NCBI RefSeq assembly: GCF_014697475.1
Contig: NZ_JACJRV010000068.1
Span: 1-39,253 of the forward strand
Reading direction: 5' to 3'
Origin: Nostoc sp. FACHB-152
GTDB lineage: Bacteria; Cyanobacteriota; Cyanobacteriia; Cyanobacteriales; Nostocaceae
DNA: 39,253 bases
Positions within the stretch are counted from its first letter, which is position 1, and each line of letters starts with the position of its first letter. The translations under genes and the position numbers were made by a program. Positions 25,814 to 34,123 of the stretch are shown here, one piece after another. The notes beneath the pieces are model-generated. The model was not told the DNA's origin, did not search any database, and saw only the letters and a list, made by a program, of their open reading frames with translations.

Positions 25814-25851
25814 CAAAGTTCTGAGCGGAGGAAGCCTCCGCTCAGACTTTG
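25814..25851. repeat. strong hairpin between cobD and the Rrf2 gene
   Basis: CTGAGCGGAGG (25821-25831) pairs perfectly with CCTCCGCTCAG (25835-25845) around a 3-nt loop. CAAAGT and ACTTTG extend the stem past a one-base bulge. It lies downstream of the Rrf2 gene and 21 bp upstream of cobD. No T-run follows on the minus strand, so it could be an RNA stability hairpin or a dispersed palindrome instead of a normal terminator. Confidence 0.7.
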
Positions 25852-25908
25852 CGCTTTGTCATTTGTTCTTGGGGTCATACTAATGGACTAATGACTAATG
25901 ACCGTTAA

Positions 25909-26352
25909 CTAAACTACAAAACTCGCCTCTTCCCCTAAAGATGCTTGCCAACTGCGAGCGTCGTAATACAAATCGGCCAATGTAATACTGTATAAAGCTT
26001 CTTTGAGTTTTTGGTTGAGTCTTTGCCAGAGAGTATATGTTACCCAATCTTCTGCTTGTGCTGGGGTTGGGTGACGATCTGGTACATGGCTAATAGTTTC
26101 GCCAACGGCTTCTAATATTTGTCCGATAGAAATTTTAATAGGTTCTCTTGCTAATTGGTAGCCGCCTATGCTGCCACGAATAGATTTTACTAAACCAGCA
26201 CGACGCATTTCTATTAGTAATTTTTCGAGGTAAGGTGCAGGAATATCTTGACGTTTGGCGATCGCTCTTACAGAGACCGGCCCATAACTTGGCTGTAAGC
26301 TTAAATCTAGCAATGCCTTTACACTGTAATGTCCTTTGGTAGTTAGCTTCAT
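25909..26352 (-). CDS. Rrf2-family transcriptional regulator lacking cysteines
   Basis: A 147-residue winged-helix regulator. The Rrf2 signature is complete: MKLTTKGHYSVKALLDLS, VSVRAIAKRQDIPAPYLEKLLIEMRRAGLVKSIRG and GGYQLAREPIKISIGQILEAV. IscR, NsrR and RirA bind an Fe-S cluster with three cysteines after this point. This protein has no cysteine at all, and the region reads GETISHVPDRHPTPAQAEDW. It therefore cannot ligate a cluster by cysteine, and it may sense another signal or act as a cluster-free repressor like CymR. A long C-terminal tail ends SLGEEASFVV. No suf or isc genes are adjacent. Confidence 0.93.
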   Translation of the reverse strand: MKLTTKGHYSVKALLDLSLQPSYGPVSVRAIAKRQDIPAPYLEKLLIEMRRAGLVKSIRGSIGGYQLAREPIKISIGQILEAVGETISHVPDRHPTPAQAEDWVTYTLWQRLNQKLKEALYSITLADLYYDARSWQASLGEEASFVV

Positions 26353-26906
26353 TATTTCTTCATCACAAGGTTATAGTACATAACCAAAAATCAATAGTTC
26401 ATAGTCTAAATATTGACTATGCCAATTTTAGATTTTAGATTGCCGATTTTAGATTTTTGAGTTCATGCCTTACCTCTTGTGGGTAAAACAAATCCAAGTA
26501 TTCACCCATCACTTAGCCCCTGAAGAAGGGTGGCTGGGGTCAATCCAAAATCCCAAATCCAAAATTGCTTGACTGTTGACTATTGACTAGAGAACAGGTT
26601 TACTTATCATTCTTTGTTCCAACAATCAAGCTGAATAAGTAGATTAACTTTTTAGCTGACTTTAGAAAACTTAAACAAATATAGTTTAGCAGTATTTCAC
26701 ACTTTATATATAGTGATCAGGATTGTCGATATCTACTCAATAGATTGTCTTGACATTATTGATAATTGTGCAACAATTCTGGCTAGGATTGTAATATACT
26801 TGGCTAGGCTGATATAAAAAATAAAGGATTTTGTTCCTAGTATCTCAACCTCAGCTAAAATAAAATCGATTCAACAACTTCAACCATTCATTTTCCATCT
26901 AAGTTG
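26353..26906. other. divergent spacer between the Rrf2 and cyAbrB genes
   Basis: About 554 bp. A repeat-bearing segment spans 26423-26567: CAATTTTAGATTTTAGATTG at the left and CCAAATCCAAAATTG at the right form an imperfect inverted pair. Nearer cyAbrB are the dyad AATTGTGCAACAATT at 26764-26778 and two GGCTAGG copies around 26781 and 26802. These could be regulatory, but I cannot assign boxes. Confidence 0.5.
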
Positions 26907-27320
26907 ATGCCTAAACAGAAAAAAATTGAACCCCTAGTCGGTGAAGATCTGCTCAAAAAAGTCAAAGAGCTAGAGAACCTTAGCAAAGAAGAAAAAGCTA
27001 AACAGTGCGGCTACTATACCGTTACTAAAAATGGTGTAGAGCGTGTCAATATGATGAAATTCTTAAACGCCCTCATTGATGCTGAAGGTATTCAGTTAGA
27101 TACCTCACCCAATGCAAATGGTCGCGGTGGACGCAGTGCTAGCTATCGAATTAGTGTACAATCCAACGGTAACTTACTGATAGGTTCAGCTTATACAAAA
27201 CAGATGAATCTTAAACCAGGTGATGAGTTTCTGATCACTTTAGGGAAGAAACATATTCGCTTGCGGCAAGTAGATCCAGAAGATAGAGAAGGTCTGGAAG
27301 AAATAGAAGCCACAGCTTAA
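26907..27320 (+). CDS. cyAbrB-type transcriptional regulator
   Basis: A 137-residue cyanobacterial AbrB-like regulator. It is recognisable from EPLVGEDLLKKVKELENLSKEEKAKQCGYYT at the N-terminus, VNMMKFLNALIDAEGI in the middle, and a C-terminal swapped-hairpin AbrB DNA-binding domain (SYRISVQSNGNLLIG...LKPGDEFLITLGKKHIRL). Unlike Bacillus AbrB the DNA-binding domain is at the C-terminus. In Synechocystis and Anabaena the two paralogues affect nitrogen and carbon genes, hydrogenase and heterocyst genes. I cannot decide which paralogue this is. The ATG at 26907 is preferred over the TTG one codon earlier. A long leader with a dyad precedes it. Confidence 0.93.
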   Translation: MPKQKKIEPLVGEDLLKKVKELENLSKEEKAKQCGYYTVTKNGVERVNMMKFLNALIDAEGIQLDTSPNANGRGGRSASYRISVQSNGNLLIGSAYTKQMNLKPGDEFLITLGKKHIRLRQVDPEDREGLEEIEATA

Positions 27321-27498
27321 TAAATAGACCAGAGTCTAACACAATCAGTCAATAGTCATGAGTAAAGACCATTGACCAAAAATTTACCAGACGCGGAGAA
27401 TGTAAGACGGAGAAAGCAACGCTTCTGCAAACTCCGCACATGGTCGCATTAGAGCGAATTAATTTGTGGAGACTAAAAAATTATTTCTCTTGACTTAA

Positions 27499-27523
27499 AA
27501 CCCCTAACTATTAGTTAGGGGTT
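27499..27523. terminator. bidirectional terminator hairpin
   Basis: AACCCCTAACTA (27499-27510) and TAGTTAGGGGTT (27512-27523) form a perfect 12-bp inverted repeat between convergent cyAbrB and ClC genes. On the minus strand it runs into a T tract (AAAA on the plus strand at its left edge); on the plus strand the following sequence is only moderately T-rich. It probably serves the ClC gene best. Confidence 0.8.
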
Positions 27524-27557
27524 ATTGTGGTGTGTTTACTTCTTCTGCTACCATTGT

Positions 27558-29456
27558 CTATTGACTATATCTATTATTGATAGCACTAGTAATATAATTG
27601 TGAAGTGTTTTTCGGGTAACTGCCAAATTGCAAGTTAAGGCAATTTGCTCCTTTTCTAATAAACCTAAAATTCGCTCTTGGTTGTCTCTCGCTACTACGG
27701 GTAACTGATGCAAACCACGCAAAGCCATCCGATCTAAAGCTTCAGATAAAGGTTCATCTCGCCAAGCATAAAGAATTTCAGTGGTGCAGATATCCATGAG
27801 TGTTTGACTAGATAACTCAGAGGGAATTCCTGTAGCAGAATCTTGGTAGTTTTTCCAGCGAGCAAGAGAGCGATTAATATCTTCTAAAGAGATAATACCG
27901 ACTAACTGCTCGGCTTCATTAATTACTAAAGCACTGCGTGTGCGATCGCGGGTCATTTCCATCGCCGCTTCTAGTAAACTAAAAGTTGCTGGTAATTTTT
28001 TCGGGCAGGAAAGAACAGCATCTTCAACTAAAATTTGCTGCACAATTTCGGCTTGTTCATCTTTTAAATCAGCCAGACCGAATTGTTGAAGTTTCGAGTT
28101 AGAGTTAACATTTGGCTTAATTTGATCTATTAACCATACACTCAAACCCACCGCCGCCATCAAAGGTAAAACAATGCGGTAGTCACGAGTTAATTCAAAC
28201 AACATCAAAATTGCGGTTAGTGGCGCTCTGACACTAGCGGCTAACACTGCTGCCATTCCTACCATTGCATAGGCAGGTGGTGCAGCCATATATGCGTCAA
28301 TTCCCGGAGCTATAATGCATAAAATTTTGGCATAAGCCGAACCAAACGAAGCACCCAAAAACATAGCTGGTGCAAACAAACCACCTACAAAACCACTCCC
28401 TGCACTAATGGCTGTCATCAGCAACTTGACAACCAGCAACGCCACCAACAGAGAGAGCGAAAACTCCACATCTTGAAGCATCGCTTGGACAGTGCCATAA
28501 CCAATGCCTAAAATTTGCGGGAATTGCAAAGCCACCAAACCCACAATTACGCCGCCAATAATCGGATGAATTGACTTAGGAATGCGTTTAAAAAACCCAA
28601 ACCCAGGAACTGAACCAGCAAAGCAAGCCTTTGCTAACCTAATTAATTCTGTATAAGCCAGAGAAACTAAACTTGCTCCTAAACCCAAGCCAAGATATAA
28701 AGGTAATTCAAAGGGACTCCGGACTTGGTAGACAGGTAAAGCAAAAGCAGGTTGTGCGCCTAAACCAATTTGAGCGACTAATGCGGCTACAACTGCGGCA
28801 AGTAGCACCACACTCACCGCCGAAGTTGCAAAAGATGTCGCCCCCATAACTACTTCTAGCGCAAAAAATACCCCCGCGATCGGAGCGTTAAATCCAGCAG
28901 CTAACCCCGCAGCCGCACCAGCACTTAAAAGCAAACGCTGACGCTCTTGTGAGACTTGGAGGATGAGAGACAACAACATCCCGAAATTAGCACCAATTTC
29001 GACACTTGGCCCCTCCGGCCCCAGAGAAGCACCACTTCCCAAAGAAACAGATGCAGCGAACATCTTTGTGACTGGTCTTAAGGGTCGCTTAATCGCTGTT
29101 CCTTGCGAAGCTGCTATTAAAGATGACAAACCAGGGCCAAAATCTTGAGTGCGCCAGCGCATCAATCCCACAATTAATCCGCCCATAATGGGGACACAGG
29201 CTAATGTCCAAGCTCCCCAAGTACCAATGACGCTCATTAAATCTTCCAGCATTAGATGATGAACCAGCTGGATTAAATAGTGAAACGTCACTACGCCCAT
29301 ACCAGTACCGCCACCAATCAGTACGGCTAAAAATAGCACAACTGTTTCTGGTGAAGGTTGAAAACGATTAACTAGATGTGTAAAACGGCTCGAAGGTGTA
29401 GGAAAGGCAGGTTCTTCCATTACCTTCCTGAGGTTGGTGGGAGGCAAGAGAGTCAT
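27558..29456 (-). CDS. ClC-family anion transporter with two CBS domains
   Basis: A 632-residue membrane transporter. Residues about 35-450 form the ClC membrane domain. Two CBS domains follow (about 478-530 and 553-608, with the terminal part LHQLPVVARDNQERILGLLEKEQI). The gating glutamate is present as E149 in GSGASLGPEGPSVEIG. The anion-site motif GSGIP reads GPGLS, that is, Pro at the Ser position, as in nitrate-preferring plant CLCs. The inner proton glutamate of ClC-ec1 appears to be Val (FFALEVVMG). Nitrate or chloride exchange is possible; coupling is uncertain. CBS domains probably bind an adenine nucleotide. The gene stands alone and converges with cyAbrB. Confidence 0.93.
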   Translation of the reverse strand: MTLLPPTNLRKVMEEPAFPTPSSRFTHLVNRFQPSPETVVLFLAVLIGGGTGMGVVTFHYLIQLVHHLMLEDLMSVIGTWGAWTLACVPIMGGLIVGLMRWRTQDFGPGLSSLIAASQGTAIKRPLRPVTKMFAASVSLGSGASLGPEGPSVEIGANFGMLLSLILQVSQERQRLLLSAGAAAGLAAGFNAPIAGVFFALEVVMGATSFATSAVSVVLLAAVVAALVAQIGLGAQPAFALPVYQVRSPFELPLYLGLGLGASLVSLAYTELIRLAKACFAGSVPGFGFFKRIPKSIHPIIGGVIVGLVALQFPQILGIGYGTVQAMLQDVEFSLSLLVALLVVKLLMTAISAGSGFVGGLFAPAMFLGASFGSAYAKILCIIAPGIDAYMAAPPAYAMVGMAAVLAASVRAPLTAILMLFELTRDYRIVLPLMAAVGLSVWLIDQIKPNVNSNSKLQQFGLADLKDEQAEIVQQILVEDAVLSCPKKLPATFSLLEAAMEMTRDRTRSALVINEAEQLVGIISLEDINRSLARWKNYQDSATGIPSELSSQTLMDICTTEILYAWRDEPLSEALDRMALRGLHQLPVVARDNQERILGLLEKEQIALTCNLAVTRKTLHNYITSAINNRYSQ

Positions 29457-30171
29457 GGAAAAGTTAGGGTAAATGTAAGAAAAAATTTAAGTTTTAATCT
29501 GTTACTTCTCATTGTGAGCCATTATTTATCAACCGGACAAGTTAAGTTAGATGAGTTTGGTTGACTAAGCTTTAATTAGAAAAAATTTTGCTGCCAGAAG
29601 AGCTACATCAAAGAAAATTAATATTCAGTGGGCTGCGATCGCTGCTATGGTACGAATAGATAGTGTCACAATTATCTGTAAAAAATATAGTATCTATAAA
29701 ATTGAGTAAATTTACTAATGGTAAGCAACAAACAAGAGCCATCCTCATTAAAATCTAGCTATACTCATGTTGCGACCATTAAAAATTCCCTAATGGTCTG
29801 TCAACCCAAATAATAATGATGGGTGAAGACAGACAAGGGAGGTAGTGCAGTCTTGGGGTCTCACGCCACTCCCCTCCAGTCGGCAAACCCGCCTACGGCG
29901 GTGGCTCCCCAAGTCGAGAAGGCAGCGAAGTCATGGCGGAACCTCTATTAGGGGGCTGCCCTCAACTGCCGTAAAGCAGGGAAAGTGGAAAAGAAAGAAT
30001 TTGATTTTCTTACTATTAACCCAGCAAAGTTGACTTAACCCAGTAGTAAAACACTTTGTGTATGATTGGCTAATGCTTTCATCCCACATCGTGAATCCTG
30101 CTAAGGATTGTTCAACAATTCAATATAACTATTTTTATAAAGCGAGTAGATGGACTAGGCGGACAAGGTAG
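29457..30171. other. 715-bp spacer with dispersed repeat
   Basis: AT-rich DNA with a GC-rich repeat at about 29845-29960. That repeat contains CCAGTCGGCAAACCCGCC, CTACGGCGGTGGCTCCCC and AAGTCGAG, the reverse-orientation relative of the patches at both window ends. Frames across the repeat are not genes. No RNA gene is recognised. Confidence 0.55.
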
Positions 30172-30552
30172 ATGAATACACCCATCTTTGATAATCATTA
30201 TGTTACTTGCCCTATTTGCCAAAGGAATACTAAACCCAAACCAATCAAGGCTTACATGGGTTTGTTTACTTGCCCCTATTGCCAAGAAAAATTAGTAGTT
30301 TGTCGTAGCGGCCATTATGTTCGCGATCCTTTTACTTTAAAGCAAATCATGCTTTGTGCGTCACTGCGCCGACAAAGCAGCCCTTTTGCCAGAATAGCCA
30401 GAGATTTTCTGCCTTTCAAAGGGCCTTTAATCGCTTTAGCAGTAGGCAGCGCGGTTTTATTCAGCATGATGAGTATAACTCAGCAAAATACTAATCACGA
30501 CGAGCCACCATTGCCAAAAACTGAAAAAATTCACGAAAACACTAAAAATTAG
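30172..30552 (+). CDS. zinc-ribbon membrane-anchored protein, unknown function
   Basis: A 126-residue protein. The N-terminal zinc ribbon has C13-P-I-C16 and C34-P-Y-C37, four ligands in the usual knuckle spacing, with another C44 nearby. A positively charged stretch (SLRRQSSPFARIARDF) precedes one membrane helix (about 83-104, GPLIALAVGSAVLFSMMS). The tail is polar and charged. The topology suggests a cytoplasmic zinc ribbon with a short outside tail. I do not recognise the family. The hairpin at 30562-30600 follows. Confidence 0.7.
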   Translation: MNTPIFDNHYVTCPICQRNTKPKPIKAYMGLFTCPYCQEKLVVCRSGHYVRDPFTLKQIMLCASLRRQSSPFARIARDFLPFKGPLIALAVGSAVLFSMMSITQQNTNHDEPPLPKTEKIHENTKN

Positions 30553-30561
30553 GAATTAGGC

Positions 30562-30600
30562 TAATTTGCGTTTAGAAATACTATTTTTGAACGCAAATTA
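30562..30600 (+). terminator. possible hairpin terminator
   Basis: TAATTTGCGTT (30562-30572) pairs with AACGCAAATTA (30590-30600), an 11-bp stem with a 17-base loop, starting 10 bp after the zinc-ribbon gene. The flanking sequence is AT-rich but has no continuous T-run, so termination is plausible but not certain. Confidence 0.45.
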
Positions 30601-30845
30601 TGTATTAATAGTTAACACAAAATATATTAATACTTTCACTCATGGATGAGAAAGCGGGCAATACGGTTCAACTTATTTTTAAAATCTGAAATCTTGGACT
30701 AATTTTAGTAATACTGAACATAATTAATCTAATAAATACTAGGTAATAAAAACTAATTAATACTAATTGCAATTTAGATTGTTACTTTAATATTTATCAA
30801 ACAAAAAAGATAAAATATTACACTAGTAATTACTAAAGTTAGTAA

Positions 30846-32165
30846 TTGTTTATTTTGAATCAGCGTTCAGAATTTAACCGCAATTTTTTCAAGTTGGCAT
30901 CTGTTAATGTGCTATCAAATTTAATGGTTCCGTTAGCGGGATTATTAGATGTAATGTTTTTAGGACATTTAACGGAAATTCGTCATTTAGCAGGTGTGGC
31001 ATTAGCAACCATTTTGTTCAATTACATTTATTGGACATTTGGTTTCTTACGTATGAGTACAACGGGAATGGTAGCACAGGCACTTGGACGTAAGGATAAT
31101 CAATCAGTTCTATTGATTGGGTTACAGCACGGGATTTTAGCATTAATATTAGGATGTTTCATCCTGATATTGCAACAACCTTTACAACTGTTGGGGTTTG
31201 CAATTTTAAGTGCCACACCCGAAGTGAAAAAATCTGGAATTGAGTTCTATAATGCTTTAGTCTGGGGTGCGCCTGCAACGCTGATTAACTTTGTGTTGAT
31301 CGGTTGGTTTTTGGGACAGGCAAAAAGTAGTAAAGTGTTGTTACTTTCAGCCGTTAGCAACTGTGCAAATGTTTTACTTGATTATCTATTTATTGTTAAA
31401 TTCGGATGGGAAAGTAGAGGGGCTGGTTTAGCAACAGCTATCAGCCAATATCTGATGCTTATAATTGGTCTTGTACTGTGTTATCCAGAAATTTCATGGC
31501 TACATCTCCAAGCCTTAAAGAGAAAAGTATTTGACCTGTCCGCCTTAAAGTCAGCTTTAATGCTTAACGGTGAAATTATTCTTCGGACTTTTGCCTTGAT
31601 CTCGACAATGGCGATATTTACAAACCTCAGTTCCATGTTAGGAACCCAAATTTTAGCGGCTAATACCGTGCTGATGCAAGTTGTGGGCTTGACAGCATAT
31701 TTTATTGATGGTTTGGCATTCGCTACTGAAAGTTTAGCCGGAATTTATCAAGGTAGCGGCAATAAGAGTTATTTAAAACAACTGTTACAAATTTCTCTAA
31801 TCAGCAGTTTGATTATTGGGTTAACTTTTGCTGCTGTATTTATTTTGGCTCCACAACCACTGTTTAAGTTGTTGACTAATCATAATGAAATTATTCTGAC
31901 ATTGTATTCTTATGTTCCTTGGTTACTACCAGTTTTGGGATTTGGTTCTATTGCTTATGCACTAGACGGTTATTTTTTAGGACTAACTCAAGGTTATATC
32001 CTGCGTCAAGCCATGCTCACAGCCACCGCAATTGGTTTTATTCCATTAGCTATAACAGCGTGGTATTTCCGTAATAGCCATCTATTATGGCTATCAATGG
32101 CTTCTTTTATGGCAGCAAGAACAATAACTCTAGCATTGCGCTTACCAAAAACAGTGACTAAATAA
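30846..32165 (+). CDS. MATE-family multidrug/cation exporter (DinF-like)
   Basis: A 439-residue transporter with 12 hydrophobic segments in two homologous halves, as in the MATE/DinF family. Recognisable parts are NVLSNLMVPLAGLLDVMFLGHL (first helix), YWTFGFLRMSTTGMVAQALGR and ANTVLMQVVGLTAYFIDGLAFATESLAG in the second half. Substrates of this subgroup are not predictable from sequence. No ATG opens the frame before residue 27, which falls inside the first helix, so the start must be TTG at 30846 or TTG at 30855. No Shine-Dalgarno is visible, so the start is uncertain. It is not in an operon with its flanking genes. Confidence 0.9.
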   Translation: MFILNQRSEFNRNFFKLASVNVLSNLMVPLAGLLDVMFLGHLTEIRHLAGVALATILFNYIYWTFGFLRMSTTGMVAQALGRKDNQSVLLIGLQHGILALILGCFILILQQPLQLLGFAILSATPEVKKSGIEFYNALVWGAPATLINFVLIGWFLGQAKSSKVLLLSAVSNCANVLLDYLFIVKFGWESRGAGLATAISQYLMLIIGLVLCYPEISWLHLQALKRKVFDLSALKSALMLNGEIILRTFALISTMAIFTNLSSMLGTQILAANTVLMQVVGLTAYFIDGLAFATESLAGIYQGSGNKSYLKQLLQISLISSLIIGLTFAAVFILAPQPLFKLLTNHNEIILTLYSYVPWLLPVLGFGSIAYALDGYFLGLTQGYILRQAMLTATAIGFIPLAITAWYFRNSHLLWLSMASFMAARTITLALRLPKTVTK

Positions 32166-32289
32166 GCTATTACCCTACCCTGTTGTATACTAGTCGTTTT
32201 TCTAGGTTATACTCTCCCCATTTTTCTGATGCTAAATGTAGAGATAAAACAGCATCATAGGAGCATCACAAAATATTGCGGAGAATTTT

Positions 32290-33195
32290 ATGTCTTCATT
32301 ACTGGCACTGTCTAATAGTTTAGCCGATATAGCTGAACAAGCAGGAGGTAGTGTAGTTGCACTCAATACTGGTAAACGTATTGCTCCAAGTGGGATTCAT
32401 TGGCAAAACGGTATCATTGTCACTTCGGATGAGTCACTTCAAAGTTACGAAGACATCACCATTACTTTATCAGATGGACAAAATAAACCAATTTCGTTCC
32501 TCGGTCATGACCCTAGTACTGATATAGCTGCATTTCAATTGCAAAATCATGAACTTCCTACAGCACAAGTTGGCGATGCGACAAAACTCAAGGTTGGCCA
32601 TTTAGTGCTGGGATTGGCAAGAAGTAGCGAAGGCGACTTAAGAGCAGCAATGGGAGCCGTCAGTGTAGTTAGTGGTGCGTGGCGAAGTATAAGCGGTGGT
32701 AATATTGATCAATTCATTCGCCCTGATATTACTCTTTATCCTGGTTTTGCAGGTGGGCCACTCGTAGATGCTGCTGGTTATGTAGTTGGGATGAATACAT
32801 CGGGGCGACGCGGTACGGCTTTAACTATTCCTGCGGTGACAGTCGAGCGCGTAGTAAATCAACTGCTCACTAAAGGGCGGATTTCACGGGGCTATTTAGG
32901 TGTAGGAATGCAGGCTGTACGCTTGCCTGCAAACCTGAAAACTGCATTAAATTTACCGACAGCAACGGGAGTGATTGTCGTCAATGTTGAACCTTCTGGG
33001 CCTGCCGATCATGCTGGACTGTTATTAGGAGATGTGGTAGTAACATTTGATGGAATTGCCGTCAGTGATACGGCTGATGTACTAGCACTGCTGAATAATA
33101 GCGATCGCATAGGTAAAACTGTCCAGATTCAGATTGTCCGTGGTGGCGCATTAGTCCAATTAGATGTTGTCATTGGTGAACGGCCTGCTGAATAA
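32290..33195 (+). CDS. catalytically inactive HtrA-like (S1C) pseudoprotease with PDZ domain
   Basis: A 301-residue trypsin-fold protein with a C-terminal PDZ domain (about 200-298, GYLGVGMQAVRLPANLKTALNL and VEPSGPADHAGLLLGDVVVTFDG). The fold is intact but the active site is not. The histidine in the TNAHV position is Glu48 (IIVTSDESLQ), the Asp is kept (D78 in DPSTDIAAF), and the serine of GNSGGP is Ala154 (GFAGGP). There is no signal peptide or membrane anchor, unlike most Deg/HtrA proteins, so it is cytoplasmic. It lies 112 bp upstream of an intact paralogue and a LuxR-type regulator. I infer a substrate- or peptide-sensing scaffold. The frame is clean and conserved outside the triad, so it does not look like a decaying pseudogene. 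Confidence 0.85.
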   Translation: MSSLLALSNSLADIAEQAGGSVVALNTGKRIAPSGIHWQNGIIVTSDESLQSYEDITITLSDGQNKPISFLGHDPSTDIAAFQLQNHELPTAQVGDATKLKVGHLVLGLARSSEGDLRAAMGAVSVVSGAWRSISGGNIDQFIRPDITLYPGFAGGPLVDAAGYVVGMNTSGRRGTALTIPAVTVERVVNQLLTKGRISRGYLGVGMQAVRLPANLKTALNLPTATGVIVVNVEPSGPADHAGLLLGDVVVTFDGIAVSDTADVLALLNNSDRIGKTVQIQIVRGGALVQLDVVIGERPAE

Positions 33196-33307
33196 ATATA
33201 GCAATCCTATTTGATTTACAAACTACTCGTAGGGGCAGGCAATAGGCAATAGATTTGTTTGGCACTCCTACACGGGTTGCTCTAATTACTACCGAATCAA
33301 AGCAATT

Positions 33308-34123
33308 ATGATTACACAATTTAATGATGAACTATCAGCAGTAGCCGCTAAACTTCGTCAAAGCACAGTCAAAATTAAAAGCGGCACTACAAGCGTCGGT
33401 TCGGGTGTTATTTGGCAAGCTGACGGGTTGATTATTACAAATGCTCATGTAGCAACCAGCTTACAGTTAACAGTCGAACTATCGGATGGTAGAGAATTTC
33501 CGGCAGTGCGATCGCACTTTGACCCCCAGCAAGATTTAGCCGCACTGAAAATTAATGCCACAAATTTAAATACTGCAACTCTCTGCGATCGCGATCAGTT
33601 ACGAGTGGGAGAATTAGTTTTGGCAGTAGGAAATCCCTTAGCTAATAGTGGTGCAGTCACTATCGGGATTGTTCACACTCATCATCCACAAGCAGTGATA
33701 GCAGATTTACAGCTATACCCTGGTAATTCTGGCGGGCCATTAGCTGATTGTCTTGGTCGAGTTGTTGGCATTAACACAATGATTGTCAACAATTTGGCTG
33801 TGGCAATTCCTATCGCTACTGTCAACCGCTTTTTATCTAATAGTCAACGTCTGCAATTAGGAGTAACACTGCAACCTGTGGTCTTAGGCAGACGATCTTT
33901 CGGTTTACTAGTATTATCAATACTTCCTGGTAGTGTAGCGGAAAACGTCGGATTACAAATTGGTGATGTGTTAGTTGGAGTTTCAGGAAGGTCTTTAACA
34001 CGGCCAGATGACTTGGCTAAATACCTGCATCAAACTCACTTGTCTATCCCATTACAAATCCTCCGAAATGGTCAGCAATTTGTAGTTTACATCACCCGGA
34101 AAAATGTTGTGGAGGTAAGATGA
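33308..34123 (+). CDS. HtrA-like (S1C) serine protease with PDZ domain
   Basis: A 271-residue paralogue of the preceding protein with a complete catalytic triad: H47 (GLIITNAHVA), D76 (DPQQDLAALKI) and S141 (YPGNSGGPL). It has GSGVIW before the first strand and a PDZ domain (about 185-265, QLGVTLQPVV and ILPGSVAENVGLQIGDVLVGVSG). It has no signal peptide or membrane segment, so it should act in the cytoplasm. It is short for the family because an N-terminal anchor is lacking. Its stop overlaps the start of the downstream regulator by 4 bp (ATGA), so the two are translationally coupled. Substrates may be released by the inactive paralogue. Confidence 0.9.
   Translation: MITQFNDELSAVAAKLRQSTVKIKSGTTSVGSGVIWQADGLIITNAHVATSLQLTVELSDGREFPAVRSHFDPQQDLAALKINATNLNTATLCDRDQLRVGELVLAVGNPLANSGAVTIGIVHTHHPQAVIADLQLYPGNSGGPLADCLGRVVGINTMIVNNLAVAIPIATVNRFLSNSQRLQLGVTLQPVVLGRRSFGLLVLSILPGSVAENVGLQIGDVLVGVSGRSLTRPDDLAKYLHQTHLSIPLQILRNGQQFVVYITRKNVVEVR

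Noticed and set aside
25794-25908. cobalamin riboswitch in the cobD leader
   Set aside because: The leader has only 115 bp, one simple hairpin and no B12-box-like sequence that I can recognise.
29845-30033. 62-codon frame across the dispersed repeat
   Set aside because: It translates the GC-rich palindromic repeat found elsewhere in the window.
32290-33195. annotating the first HtrA-like gene as a decaying pseudogene
   Set aside because: The frame is uninterrupted and the fold and PDZ motifs are well kept; only the catalytic His and Ser are changed, which suggests a retained non-catalytic role.
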